Below are positions 7,070 to 14,644 of a DNA stretch of 29,359 nucleotides, in pieces. The DNA is from CAKUFA01 sp963627465 (GTDB lineage Bacteria; Bacillota; Clostridia; Christensenellales; Aristaeellaceae): positions 1 through 29,359 of the forward strand of contig CAVGBO010000029.1 in the NCBI GenBank assembly GCA_963627465.1, in the 5' to 3' direction. The notes beneath the pieces are model-generated. The model saw only the letters and a list, made by a program, of their open reading frames with translations, was not told where the DNA came from and did not search any database. The position numbers and the translations under genes are program-made. Each line of letters starts with the position of its first letter. The stretch's first letter is position 1.

Positions 7070-7735
7070 ATGGATCTTTTTGACCTGATCGGCCCGGTGA
7101 TGATTGGCCCCAGCTCCTCCCACACAGCAGGGGCGGCACGCATTGGCCTCACTGCCCGTATGCTGCTGGATGAGGATGTAGCGCAGGCGGACATCGGCTT
7201 CCACGGCTCTTTTGCCGCCACCTATCAGGGGCACGGCACGGATCGTGCGGTGGTAGGCGGTCTTATGGGCATGGGCGTGGATGATCCTCGGCTTCGTGAT
7301 TCCTTGAATTTAGCAAAGAAGCAGGGCATGCACATAAGCTTCCACCCGGTATCCATCAAGGGTGCTCACCCGAATACGGTGCGGCTTAGCCTGACCGGGG
7401 TCAGCGGCAAGCATCTGACCCTTGAAGCAGCCTCTGTAGGCGGCGGCTTGGTGGAAATTCACAGTTTAGATGGCATGCGGGTGGACTTCACCGGCAAAAA
7501 CAATACACTGATTATTCACCACACCGATGCGCCCGGCATGATTGCAGCTGTTACATCCTGCTTGGCACAGGAAAGCGTGAACATTGCCACCATGCAGGTT
7601 TACCGTACCCGTGCCGGTGCGGATGCCATGATGGTGCTGGAATTGGATGAAGCTCCTGCCGCTCCTGTGATGACGGCTATTCGCAGCCTGCCGGATGTAC
7701 AGTCCGCAGAATTTCTGAAAGGGCGTGACGCATGA
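7070..7735 (+). CDS. sdaAB: L-serine dehydratase, beta subunit
   Basis: With SdaAA it forms the two-subunit, oxygen-sensitive [4Fe-4S] L-serine ammonia-lyase that turns serine into pyruvate and ammonia, an amino-acid fermentation step typical of Clostridia. The 221 residues start with DLIGPVMIGPSSSHTAGA, the SSSHT signature of the family, and contain DRAVVGGLMG. From about residue 148 follows an ACT domain (LIIHHTDAPGMIAAVTS, then VNIATMQVYR), usual for this subunit. GAAAGG lies upstream; the overlapping ATG at 7066 is out of frame. The stop overlaps the sdaAA start (ATGA), so the two are translationally coupled. Confidence 0.95.
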   Translation: MDLFDLIGPVMIGPSSSHTAGAARIGLTARMLLDEDVAQADIGFHGSFAATYQGHGTDRAVVGGLMGMGVDDPRLRDSLNLAKKQGMHISFHPVSIKGAHPNTVRLSLTGVSGKHLTLEAASVGGGLVEIHSLDGMRVDFTGKNNTLIIHHTDAPGMIAAVTSCLAQESVNIATMQVYRTRAGADAMMVLELDEAPAAPVMTAIRSLPDVQSAEFLKGRDA

Positions 7736-8604
7736 TGAATGATACCCTTGCTGAATGGGTAGCCCTTGCCAAGGACGGCAGCCTTGCCAAGGCTGTTCTT
7801 CACGCCCAGGCGGAAGAAAGCGGCGATACGGAAGAAGCCGTGTGGGCGAAAATGCGCAGCCGACTGAATGCCATGAAGGAAGCTGTGCAGGAAGGCCTTC
7901 GAAAGGATATCCGTTCTTTTTCCGGCCTGTCCGGCGGTCAGGCTCCTTTGCTCATGCAGCACTATTTGTCAGGCAAATCCTTGTGCGGTACGCTGCTGGG
8001 CAAAGCGGAGGCGTACGCCTTGGCCACGGCGGAATGCAATGCCTGCATGGGTAAAATTGTGGCTGCTCCTACTGCAGGCGCTTGCGGCATCCTCCCCGGG
8101 GCAGTACTGGCCATGATGGAGGAGAAAGGCAAAACCGAAGAACAGGCGGTAGATGCCTTATTTGTTGCCGCCGCTGTAGCGGAGGCGATCGTAACCCAAG
8201 CCAGTGTTTCCGGCGCAGAGGGAGGCTGTCAGGCGGAGTGCGGCTCTGCTGCTGCCATGGCGGCCGCTGCCCTTTGCAGCATGGAAGGGGGCAGTGCTCA
8301 GCAGTGCGCCGATGCGGCAGCCTTTGCACTGATGAACTTGCTGGGATTGGTGTGTGACCCTGCCGGCGGCCTGGTGGAAGTACCTTGCGTGTATCGAAAC
8401 GTGGGTGCTTCCGGCGTAGCCTTTACGGCGGCGGATCTGGCCTTGAGCGGCATTCGCTGCCCCATTGTGCCCGATGAGGTGATTCTGGCTATGAAAGATG
8501 TGGGAGATGCCCTGCCGCCGTCTCTGCGGGAAACCGGCATCGGCGGATGTGCTTCCTGTCCGAGCATCAAGGCCAAGCTGTGCTCATACATGCGTGAGGA
8601 CTGA
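7732..8604 (+). CDS. sdaAA: L-serine dehydratase, alpha subunit
   Basis: Catalytic subunit of the Fe-S L-serine dehydratase, 290 residues. The expected cysteines are present: ACMGKIVAAPTAGACGILPG in the middle, GLVCDPAGGLVEVPC further on, and GGCASCPSIKAKLC near the end, which between them supply the [4Fe-4S] ligands and the active-site tail. It overlaps sdaAB by four bases; the ATG at 7732 is followed directly by a second ATG, so the start may be one codon later. It is the last gene of the operon; a strong hairpin follows at 8805-8847. Confidence 0.95.
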   Translation: MMNDTLAEWVALAKDGSLAKAVLHAQAEESGDTEEAVWAKMRSRLNAMKEAVQEGLRKDIRSFSGLSGGQAPLLMQHYLSGKSLCGTLLGKAEAYALATAECNACMGKIVAAPTAGACGILPGAVLAMMEEKGKTEEQAVDALFVAAAVAEAIVTQASVSGAEGGCQAECGSAAAMAAAALCSMEGGSAQQCADAAAFALMNLLGLVCDPAGGLVEVPCVYRNVGASGVAFTAADLALSGIRCPIVPDEVILAMKDVGDALPPSLRETGIGGCASCPSIKAKLCSYMRED

Positions 8605-8961
8605 CCCCCATTGCTGGAGATTGTTTTCAATTTTGTTACACTTGATGCATGAGTATTCACAACCTGTTCATTAGCTTTTCACAAATCCTTGGTACGATAC
8701 TCTTGCAATCAGGAAAGCAAGCCACCAGCTAACCTGAGAGCGTCTCCTTTTTTCCCGACGTTCCTGTTTATGGGAACGTCACCTCCCTATCCTCCATACA
8801 AAGCAAAGGCCGTCCTCGTGAGAAGCAGACTCACCGGGACGGCCTTTGTGATGCTTGCTTTCATTTGGGTAAGAAAATTACCATCGGGAAAAGGATTTTC
8901 TCATGCGGATGGAGAACCATCTTCACCAGCATGCCCAAATCGAAAGATGAGGAGAATGACC
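8605..8961 (+). other. Gene-free spacer between sdaAA and the beta-galactosidase gene
   Basis: No gene is supported here. The reading frame of the beta-galactosidase stays open back to 8689, but that stretch crosses a terminator hairpin and has no family similarity. The spacer holds a perfect hairpin (GACGTTCC at 8757-8764, GGAACGTC at 8773-8780) without a T run after it, and the terminator at 8805-8847. I found no convincing promoter for the galactosidase. Confidence 0.6.
8805..8847 (+). terminator. Probable terminator after sdaAA
   Basis: AAAGGCCGTCC (8805-8815) pairs exactly with GGACGGCCTTT (8837-8847). A second inner stem, GTGAG/CTCAC (8818-8822, 8830-8834), stacks on it. The T run is only the TTT of the stem, so termination may be weak; the outer A/T pairs suit a bidirectional terminator. 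Confidence 0.6.
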
Positions 8962-11900
8962 ATGGAATTTGATTACAGTAAGTTGAAGGATCCTGCCTTC
9001 TTTCGGCAGGGACGGCTGGATGCCCATTCTGATCATGAACCCTTTGCCTGCTGGGATGACTTGGAGGCGGGGGAGAATCGTCTACGCCTGTCGCTGAACG
9101 GCTATTGGAAGTTTTTCTGCGCCCGCACGGAAAAGCAGGTGATTCCTGACTTTGAGCAGCCGGAGTATGACTGCAGCGATTGGGAAGACATTCCTGTTCC
9201 GGCGCATATTCAGCTGGAGGGGCATGGCATTCCGCAGTATGTGAACATTCAGTATCCTTGGGACGGCAGCGAGGAAATTGAGCCGGGTGAAATCCCGGAA
9301 CACTACAATCCTGTGGCCTGCTATGTGAAGATGTTTACCCTGCCGGAGACCATGCAGGGCATGCCTATTCACGTGTCCTTCCAAGGGGCGGAAAGCTGCA
9401 TTGCCGTGTGGCTCAATGGCAAGTATGTGGGCTTTGCAGGGGATAGCTTTACCCCCAGCGAGTTTGACCTGACCCCTTATCTGGTTCCCGGCAGAAATAA
9501 GCTAGCTTGCCGTGTGTATCATTGGTGCGCTGGCAGCTGGGCAGAGGATCAGGATTTTTTCCGCTTCAGCGGTCTGTTCCGGGATGTGTATCTGTACGCA
9601 CTGCCGGAGAAGCATTTGCAGGATATTGCTATCCGTGCTGAGCTGGATGACTGCTATACGGACGGTACTCTGACCGTTACGGCAGACATTGATGGGGCAG
9701 GAGCCCATATGGTGCACTTTGCCCTGTTCGATGGGACGAAGATGGTAGCCCAGGCCGACGTACACGGGGAAGATCACTTGGCGAAAGCTGTGATGCACAT
9801 CGAATCTCCCGAGAAGTGGAGTGCGGAGCACCCGAAGCTGTACCGTCTTGACATCACGCTTGAGAACGGACATGGCAAGGTATGTGAAGTAGCCCGGCAG
9901 CAGGTAGGCTTCCGCCGCTTTGAAATGAAGAACGGCATCATGTGCCTGAATGGGGAGCGCATCGTTTTCAAGGGTGTGAATCGTCACGACTTCTGCGCTC
10001 AGTCCGGCCGTGCCATCAAGCCGGAAATGATTCGCCGGGATCTGCTGACCATGAAGCGCAATAACATCAATGCCCTGCGTACCAGCCATTATCCGAATCA
10101 CAGTGCCTTGTATCAGCTTTGCGATGAGCTAGGCATTTACCTGATTGCGGAGAATAATCTGGAAAGCCACGGTGTGTGGAATGAAATCCTTGTCAATCCC
10201 CGCAAGAAGCTGGACTTCGCACTGCCGGGGGATCGGGAGGATTGGCTTGCTCCTATGCTGGATCGGATTGATTCTGCCTATCATCGGGATAAGAATCATC
10301 CAAGTATCCTGATCTGGAGCATTGGTAACGAATCCATCGGCGGCAAGGTGCCCTTCGCCATGAGTCAGCGGTTCCGGGAGCTGGATGATACCCGACTGGT
10401 GCATTATGAAAGCATCTTCCACGACCGCCGCTACAACGATACATCCGACATGGAGAGCCAGATGTATACCCCTGTGTCTGGCGTTCGGGCATTCCTGAAG
10501 GAGCATCGGGATAAGCCCTTCATCCTGTGCGAATATACCCACTCCATGGGCAATTCCAACGGTGCCATGCACAAATACACCGAGTATGCCTATGAGGAGC
10601 CTCTGTACCAGGGCGGTTTCATTTGGGATTACATTGATCAGGCCTTGCAGGTCAAGGATCGGTACGGTAAAACGGCCTACCTGTATGGCGGCGACTTTGG
10701 GGATCGCCCCACCGATGCGGACTTCAGCTGCAATGGCATTACCTTTGCCGATGGCAGTGAAACCCCCAAGATGCAGGAGGTCAAGTACAATTATCAGCCA
10801 ATCGTTGCTGCCGTTGGCAAAGACAGCGCACAGGTCAGCAACCGGCAGATGTTCACCGATGCGGACGCCTACGACTGCGTTGCAACCCTGCTGAGAAACG
10901 GCAAGCAAGTGGCAGAAACGCCGGTGGAGGTGCATGCCGCTCCCGGCGAAACCGTGACGGTTGCATTGCCCTTTGCCGAACAGAAGCGTCCGGGCGAGTA
11001 TGTGGTAACCCTGTCCTTCAGGCAGAAGCAGGCGACTCCTTGGGCATCGGCAGGGCATGAAGTAGCCTTTGCACAAGGTGTTTATCAGGTGGAGGGTGCA
11101 TGTGCACCGGCAGACGCTGTACCGGTGCGGGTCGCCAATGGGGACTTCAACATCGGCGTTCATGGGGAGCACTTTGATGTGCTCTTCAGCAAGGCATTGG
11201 GCAAGCTGGTTTCCTACCGGGTAGGGGGCAAGGAGATGCTCAAGTACGCCCCCATGCCCAACTTCTGGCGTGCGCCTACGGAGAACGATTACGGCAGCAT
11301 GATGCCCCAGCGTTATGCCCAGTGGAAGATTGCTTCCATGTACCTGAGCTATAACAAGCAGAGCGTAGACCCTGCCATTACCATGGAAGCAGACGGCGGC
11401 GTAACGGTGGAACTGCCGTATAAGCTGCCCACTGTTCCGGCAGCGGAATGCCTGGTGAAGTATACCGTGCATCCTTCCGGCAAGGTGGATGTGGCCATGT
11501 CCTATGATCCTGTGGAGGGATTGGGCGACATGCCTGAATTCGGCATGCTGATGATGCTGGATGCGGATTATGATCATCTGCGGTACTACGGCATGGGACC
11601 GGAAGAAAACTATGTGGATCGCTGCCACGGTGCACGGCTTGGCATTTGGGAAACAACGGCGCAGGAGAATCTGTCCCGGTACACCTTGCCTCAGGAATGC
11701 GGCAACCGCACGGGCGTCCGCTGGGCAGAGGTGACGGATTTCCGGGGTCATGGCCTGCGCTTCACCGGGAATGCCATGGAAGTATCCGTGCTGCCCTACA
11801 CGCCCCATGAGCTGGAGAATGCGCGCCATCCCAATGAGCTGCCGCCGGTGTACAACACGGTGGTACGTCTCAGCAAGCAGCAAATGGGTGTCGGCGGCGA

Positions 11901-11988
11901 TGATAGCTGGGGCGCAAAGACCCATGAAGAATATCTGCTGGATGTGAGCAAGCAGGTCACGTTTACCTTCAGCTTTGAAGGCATCTGA
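8962..11988 (+). CDS. lacZ: Beta-galactosidase, LacZ type (glycoside hydrolase family 2)
   Basis: Cytosolic hydrolase of lactose and other beta-galactosides; no signal peptide. The 1008 residues match the five-domain LacZ layout (E. coli LacZ is 1023). Landmarks are WEDIPVPAHIQLEGHGIPQY near residue 74, SWAEDQDFFRFSGLFRDVY (192-210), the TIM-barrel RTSHYPN (373-379), acid/base Glu457 in WSIGNES, nucleophile Glu524 in ILCEYTHSMGN, and the C-terminal Bgal small-chain motifs FWRAPTENDYG and the G-GPEENY turn. The start at 8962 has GAGGAG about seven bases upstream; ATG at 8956 is too close. No sugar transporter or regulator adjoins it. Relatives may act on other galactosides, so the substrate is inferred. 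Confidence 0.94.
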   Translation: MEFDYSKLKDPAFFRQGRLDAHSDHEPFACWDDLEAGENRLRLSLNGYWKFFCARTEKQVIPDFEQPEYDCSDWEDIPVPAHIQLEGHGIPQYVNIQYPWDGSEEIEPGEIPEHYNPVACYVKMFTLPETMQGMPIHVSFQGAESCIAVWLNGKYVGFAGDSFTPSEFDLTPYLVPGRNKLACRVYHWCAGSWAEDQDFFRFSGLFRDVYLYALPEKHLQDIAIRAELDDCYTDGTLTVTADIDGAGAHMVHFALFDGTKMVAQADVHGEDHLAKAVMHIESPEKWSAEHPKLYRLDITLENGHGKVCEVARQQVGFRRFEMKNGIMCLNGERIVFKGVNRHDFCAQSGRAIKPEMIRRDLLTMKRNNINALRTSHYPNHSALYQLCDELGIYLIAENNLESHGVWNEILVNPRKKLDFALPGDREDWLAPMLDRIDSAYHRDKNHPSILIWSIGNESIGGKVPFAMSQRFRELDDTRLVHYESIFHDRRYNDTSDMESQMYTPVSGVRAFLKEHRDKPFILCEYTHSMGNSNGAMHKYTEYAYEEPLYQGGFIWDYIDQALQVKDRYGKTAYLYGGDFGDRPTDADFSCNGITFADGSETPKMQEVKYNYQPIVAAVGKDSAQVSNRQMFTDADAYDCVATLLRNGKQVAETPVEVHAAPGETVTVALPFAEQKRPGEYVVTLSFRQKQATPWASAGHEVAFAQGVYQVEGACAPADAVPVRVANGDFNIGVHGEHFDVLFSKALGKLVSYRVGGKEMLKYAPMPNFWRAPTENDYGSMMPQRYAQWKIASMYLSYNKQSVDPAITMEADGGVTVELPYKLPTVPAAECLVKYTVHPSGKVDVAMSYDPVEGLGDMPEFGMLMMLDADYDHLRYYGMGPEENYVDRCHGARLGIWETTAQENLSRYTLPQECGNRTGVRWAEVTDFRGHGLRFTGNAMEVSVLPYTPHELENARHPNELPPVYNTVVRLSKQQMGVGGDDSWGAKTHEEYLLDVSKQVTFTFSFEGI

Positions 11989-12007
11989 CGAATGATCTCT
12001 GCCTAGG

Positions 12008-12044
12008 AAAAAACGTCCCTGCGGCAGCAAAGTCGCAGGGACGT
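12008..12044 (-). terminator. Bidirectional terminator between lacZ and cobA
   Basis: ACGTCCCTGCG (12013-12023) pairs exactly with CGCAGGGACGT (12034-12044). In the minus direction it is followed by six T (12008-12013), serving the adenosyltransferase gene. In the plus direction CCTTCTT follows, so it can also end lacZ transcripts. Confidence 0.85.
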
Positions 12045-12060
12045 CCTTCTTACGGTCTAT

Positions 12061-12588
12061 TTACCATTCTACACATTCACGGGCGGCAAGACCTTCTGTC
12101 TGGTAGGGGTGCTTTTCGGCAGTCATGTGGGTTACATAGTCCGCACGCTGCTTCAACCAGTCAGGTGCGGCGTATCCGGTTACCACGGTTTCTCCGCTTG
12201 CCATGGCGGCATGGATCAGCATTTCTGCCACATCCGCCCGTACTACGTCCATGGCGCAGGCAAGGGCTAATTCATCCAGGAGAATCAAGTCCGGCTTGGC
12301 CTTTGCAATGACATTGGCGAGCCTGATGGCCTCGTCTGTTTGCGATTGTATGACACGTTGCCGTTCTTCCTCCTGCATCTGCGCAAGGAAGCCTGTCACA
12401 GGCTTCATGTCGAAGATCGTTGCAGACTGAAATTGCCGCAAGGCATCCAGCTCGCCGGACGTGCCGTCTTTCATAAACTGGGCAATCAGCACACGTTTTC
12501 CGTGACCGAGGAAGCGCAAGGCAAGCCCCATACCGCAGGTGGTCTTGCCTTTCCCATTCCCATAGTAAAGGTGAAGCTTGTGCTGCAT
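12061..12588 (-). CDS. cobA: Cob(I)yrinic acid a,c-diamide / corrinoid adenosyltransferase (CobA/CobO/BtuR)
   Basis: Transfers the adenosyl group of ATP to cob(I)alamin or precursors to make coenzyme B12. The 175 residues begin with the P-loop YYGNGKGKTTCGMGLALR (GNGKGKTT, residues 10-17). KRVLIAQFMK, the Walker-B-like DLILLDELALA and the end region HPYQTEGLAARECVEW follow, as in CobA/BtuR proteins. The start at 12588 has GAAGGA upstream; the longer frame to 12684 crosses into the divergent regulator and is rejected. It stands alone, without cobalamin biosynthesis genes or a cobalamin riboswitch in its 101-base upstream gap, which suits salvage of imported corrinoid. Confidence 0.92.
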   Translation of the reverse strand: MQHKLHLYYGNGKGKTTCGMGLALRFLGHGKRVLIAQFMKDGTSGELDALRQFQSATIFDMKPVTGFLAQMQEEERQRVIQSQTDEAIRLANVIAKAKPDLILLDELALACAMDVVRADVAEMLIHAAMASGETVVTGYAAPDWLKQRADYVTHMTAEKHPYQTEGLAARECVEW

Positions 12589-12650
12589 AGCGGATTCCTT
12601 CTTTCTGGCGCAAGTGACAGAAACATTTGAAAAGTGTACCACCCTTATCA

Positions 12651-12670
12651 ATGGGTGCATAGCGACCCAT
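12651..12670. promoter_or_regulatory. Inverted repeat upstream of the XRE gene, possible operator
   Basis: ATGGGT (12651-12656) and ACCCAT (12665-12670) flank eight bases in the short divergent gap between cobA and the XRE-type gene. Its position just ahead of the ribosome binding site would suit autoregulation. The arms are short, so this is tentative. Confidence 0.3.
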
Positions 12671-12689
12671 TTTGAAAGGAGCAATGACC

Positions 12690-12950
12690 ATGGAAATCAG
12701 CATGAAAATCTACTATCGAGGAACGAAGCTGCAGGCAAAGCGGAAAGAGCGGGGACTGTCGCAATCCCAACTTGCCGAAGCATCGGGCGTCAATCTCCGC
12801 ACGCTGCAAAAATACGAAAGCGGGGAGAAGGACTTGAATGGTGCCAAGCTGGCTACCCTGCTGCGGCTTTGCATCGCACTGGAGTGTCGGCTGATTGACA
12901 TCCTGAATGACCCGGAAACGGTGCAGCTCCTTGAAACCTACGAAGCGTAA
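12690..12950 (+). CDS. Small XRE-family helix-turn-helix regulator
   Basis: An 86-residue protein with a Cro/C1-type HTH over about residues 9-66. It has KLQAKRKERGLSQSQLAEAS as helices 1-2, GVNLRTLQKYESGEKDLNGA as the recognition helix and turn, and then LCIALECRLIDIL. There is no extra domain apart from a short acidic tail, as in many chromosomal or toxin-antitoxin type repressors, but no toxin-like partner is adjacent. AAAGGAG lies eight bases ahead of the ATG at 12690; an in-frame ATG at 12684 is too close. It is divergent from cobA and its targets cannot be told. Confidence 0.85.
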   Translation: MEISMKIYYRGTKLQAKRKERGLSQSQLAEASGVNLRTLQKYESGEKDLNGAKLATLLRLCIALECRLIDILNDPETVQLLETYEA

Positions 12951-12987
12951 TGCGTCGATTGTGGGGGAAAATGATAAAAAGGTAAAC

Positions 12988-13120
12988 AAAAAACCGCATC
13001 CACTCAGACCGGGCGAACCTGCAGCACATCCGGCAAACGCTTACTGCTGCTTCCGGCAGGACCTGACAGGGTTCACGCAGACGGATCGCACAGGACCCAA
13101 TCTTCATCGTGAATACGGCT
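12988..13120 (-). ncRNA. ffs: Signal recognition particle RNA, small bacterial type (4.5S-like)
   Basis: The minus strand carries the conserved helix 8 core GTGAACCCTGTCAGGTCC, then the apical loop, then GGAAGCAGCAGTAAGC, and lower down GGATGTGCTGCAGGTTCGCC. The asymmetric and symmetric loops that bind Ffh are recognisable. The outer ends pair over ten bases (CCGTATTCAC at 13109-13118 with GTGGATGCGG at 12994-13003), and the closing helix is followed by six T (12988-12993), so it also works as the terminator. It lacks an Alu-type domain, so it is the short form. The apical loop reads UGCC (13055-13058) rather than the usual GGAA. A consensus promoter lies directly upstream. The RNA pairs with Ffh for cotranslational membrane targeting. 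Confidence 0.95.
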
Positions 13121-13125
13121 CTACA

Positions 13126-13154
13126 AGTATAGCTTATGTGACAGGAAAAAGCAA
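13126..13154 (-). promoter_or_regulatory. Promoter of the SRP RNA
   Basis: On the minus strand TTGCTT (13149-13154) and TATACT (13126-13131) are 17 bases apart, placing the start near 13120, at the 5' end of the folded RNA. Confidence 0.82.
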
Positions 13155-13161
13155 GCTTTTT

Positions 13162-13632
13162 TTAACCGTCCTCCGCAGAAAGAACGCTCACCAGCCGCAG
13201 CAGGGTCGCCAAGGCATTGTTCAGCTCCTTGGTTTCGCTACGGCTCAATTTCTCCATCCAGTCCGATACGCATGTGCGGTAGGACTGAATGATGGCCTGC
13301 AGCTGTTCTTCGCCCTTGGGCAGCAGCTGCACTCGTGTGATCCGGTGATCTGCCTCATCCCGGAAGCGGGCGACCAGCTCTGCCGTATGCAGACTGTTAA
13401 TCAAAGGGGTAATGTTGGGCTTGGCAATGCCGAGCCGGCGGGACAAATCCCCAACAGACATCGGACCGCCCCGCAGGAGAATCAATATCTGCATCTGGGA
13501 GACAGGCATGGCATGGGTCTGCTGAAGTACGTCCGTTTTCAGCAATTTTTTCGGAAGCACAGGTAGACCGGCAAGGAGGTATTCCGTAATGCTTTCAGCG
13601 AGCACCATGTCGGCAGACGATTTCTTGGCCAT
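13162..13632 (-). CDS. MarR-family transcriptional regulator
   Basis: A 156-residue winged-helix repressor. The core has QMQILILLRGGPMSVGDLSR and LGIAKPNITPLINSL as the HTH. The wing DEADHRITRVQLLPKGEEQL carries the DxRxxxxxLT-like arrangement of the family, and a long C-terminal dimerisation helix follows. GAGGGTG precedes the start. Its promoter has a perfect palindrome over the start site, which suggests that it represses itself. The nearest other gene is the divergent uridine kinase. The ligand is unknown. Confidence 0.9.
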   Translation of the reverse strand: MAKKSSADMVLAESITEYLLAGLPVLPKKLLKTDVLQQTHAMPVSQMQILILLRGGPMSVGDLSRRLGIAKPNITPLINSLHTAELVARFRDEADHRITRVQLLPKGEEQLQAIIQSYRTCVSDWMEKLSRSETKELNNALATLLRLVSVLSAEDG

Positions 13633-13691
13633 GACTTGTCACCCTCATTCATTGAATTAAAAAACGGCGGTATAGGGGGAATGATACAGCC

Positions 13692-13711
13692 GTGCATAAA
13701 CAATTATGCAC
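13692..13711. promoter_or_regulatory. Perfect palindrome at the marR start site, candidate MarR operator
   Basis: GTGCATAA (13692-13699) and TTATGCAC (13704-13711) flank ACAA. It begins four bases after the -10 on the minus strand and covers the expected start near 13709, a classical repressor position. MarR proteins commonly bind palindromes of about this size. Confidence 0.6.
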
Positions 13712-13715
13712 TTCT

Positions 13716-13744
13716 ATTATAGTGATTGATTGTCTTTTTTTCAA
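13716..13744 (-). promoter_or_regulatory. Sigma-A promoter of the marR-like gene
   Basis: On the minus strand TTGAAA (13739-13744) and a perfect TATAAT (13716-13721) are 17 bases apart. Confidence 0.85.
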
Positions 13745-13751
13745 GGAATAT

Positions 13752-13768
13752 AAAGGAATTATTCCTTT
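13752..13768. promoter_or_regulatory. Second palindrome in the marR-udk gap
   Basis: AAAGGAAT, one T, and ATTCCTTT form a perfect 17-base palindrome just upstream of the marR -35. It has no sequence in common with the operator-like palindrome at 13692, so it may be a site for a different protein. Confidence 0.4.
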
Positions 13769-13818
13769 TATCAGGCAAAAAAACAGAGAAAAATCCGTCT
13801 ATGACAAATATTTTTCAA

Positions 13819-13842
13819 AGTAACACAAAAAAATGTGTTACT
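13819..13842. promoter_or_regulatory. Third inverted repeat, upstream of the udk promoter
   Basis: AGTAACAC (13819-13826) and GTGTTACT (13835-13842) flank eight bases of mostly A. It lies 60 bases upstream of the udk -35. It could be an activator or repressor site or a weak terminator; no T run follows in either direction. Confidence 0.4.
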
Positions 13843-13901
13843 AAATCAATACATGCTTGAAAGAACTTCCCCAGAAAAAAGCAAAAAAGCGGCTGCAAGG
13901 G

Positions 13902-13930
13902 TTGACAGTTCCTTGATTGTGCGGTATCTT
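13902..13930 (+). promoter_or_regulatory. Promoter of udk
   Basis: Consensus TTGACA (13902-13907) and TATCTT (13925-13930) are 17 bases apart, 30 bases ahead of the uridine kinase start codon. Confidence 0.78.
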
Positions 13931-13960
13931 TGCAAGGATAGAAACAAGGAGGTGCGGCTC

Positions 13961-14581
13961 ATGCTGTTTATCGGCATCTGTGGCGCAAGCGGAAGCGGAA
14001 AATCCACCCTGGCGGAAGCACTGCGGGAAAGACTTGGGGATCGGTGCTGTGTGCTGCAGCAGGATGCTTACTACCATGATCATCCACACCTGACATTTGA
14101 GGAGCGGGTGCTCCTGAACTACGATGAGCCGGATATTTTCGATCATGATCTTCTGCTGGAAGATATCAAGAAGCTCTTTGCCGGAGAACCAATTACGAAA
14201 AAGCAATATGACTACGCTCAGCACCGCCGGGCGGACAGCGATAAGCTGATTTATCCCCGGGATGTGATGATTCTGGAAGGCATCCATTGCTTCCATGATC
14301 CTCGGCTGTGCGAAATGATGTACCTGAAGCTGTACATGAGCGTTGAGCCGGACATTTGCCTGCTGCGCCGTATTAAGCGGGATATTAAGGAGCGTGGACG
14401 GGAGATTGACGGCATCTCCATGCAGTACCTGACCACGGTGAAGCCTATGTATGATAAGTACATCCGCAACTATGTGTCCGAAGCGGATGTGATTGTTGCC
14501 CACGGCGGCCATAACGCACGCATTGTGGATATTCTGGCAGGCTATGTGCAGGATGCACTGAGCCGGGGCACAGAAGCGTAA
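13961..14581 (+). CDS. udk: Uridine kinase-type nucleoside kinase
   Basis: Phosphorylates uridine (and usually cytidine) in pyrimidine salvage. The 206 residues open with the P-loop GASGSGKS (8-15). QQDAYYHDH follows, the substrate-binding Asp-x-x-Tyr of the family, then NYDEPDIFDHDLLLEDI, the ITKKQYDYAQHRR region, VMILEGIHCF, and the lid RRIKRDIKERGREIDG. Length is typical (about 207-213). The start at 13961 has AAGGAGG eight bases upstream and sits after the promoter; an upstream in-frame ATG at 13835 lies before the promoter and is rejected. The gene is monocistronic with a terminator. Udk is the best name, but related clostridial kinases of this fold may use other nucleosides. Confidence 0.88.
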   Translation: MLFIGICGASGSGKSTLAEALRERLGDRCCVLQQDAYYHDHPHLTFEERVLLNYDEPDIFDHDLLLEDIKKLFAGEPITKKQYDYAQHRRADSDKLIYPRDVMILEGIHCFHDPRLCEMMYLKLYMSVEPDICLLRRIKRDIKERGREIDGISMQYLTTVKPMYDKYIRNYVSEADVIVAHGGHNARIVDILAGYVQDALSRGTEA

Positions 14582-14589
14582 GCACAAGA

Positions 14590-14622
14590 AAAGACCGGAA
14601 ACATGCAGTCTCCGGCCTTTTT
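14590..14622 (+). terminator. Terminator between udk and the metalloregulator, likely bidirectional
   Basis: AAAG-A-CCGGA (14590-14599) pairs with TCCGG-C-CTTT (14611-14620) with one A-C mismatch, followed by more T (to 14622). In the minus direction the stem is followed by TTTTCTT, so it can also end the metalloregulator transcript. Confidence 0.7.
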
Positions 14623-14644
14623 GTATGGGAAAAATTCAAGCGTC

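Noticed and set aside
5642..7234. Long minus-strand open frame (530 codons) opposite DUF2798, nagA and sdaAB
   Set aside because: It spans three unrelated genes on the other strand and carries no family pattern.
8689..8961. N-terminal extension of the beta-galactosidase by 91 codons
   Set aside because: It crosses the hairpins at 8757 and 8805, lacks similarity to LacZ, and the ATG at 8962 has a good ribosome binding site.
10129..12030. Long minus-strand open frame (633 codons) opposite lacZ
   Set aside because: Shadow of the GH2 gene; no motif, no promoter, and it crosses the terminator at 12008-12044.
12589..12689. Cobalamin riboswitch ahead of the adenosyltransferase
   Set aside because: The gap to the divergent XRE gene is only 101 bases, too short for a cobalamin aptamer, and the B12-box pattern is absent.
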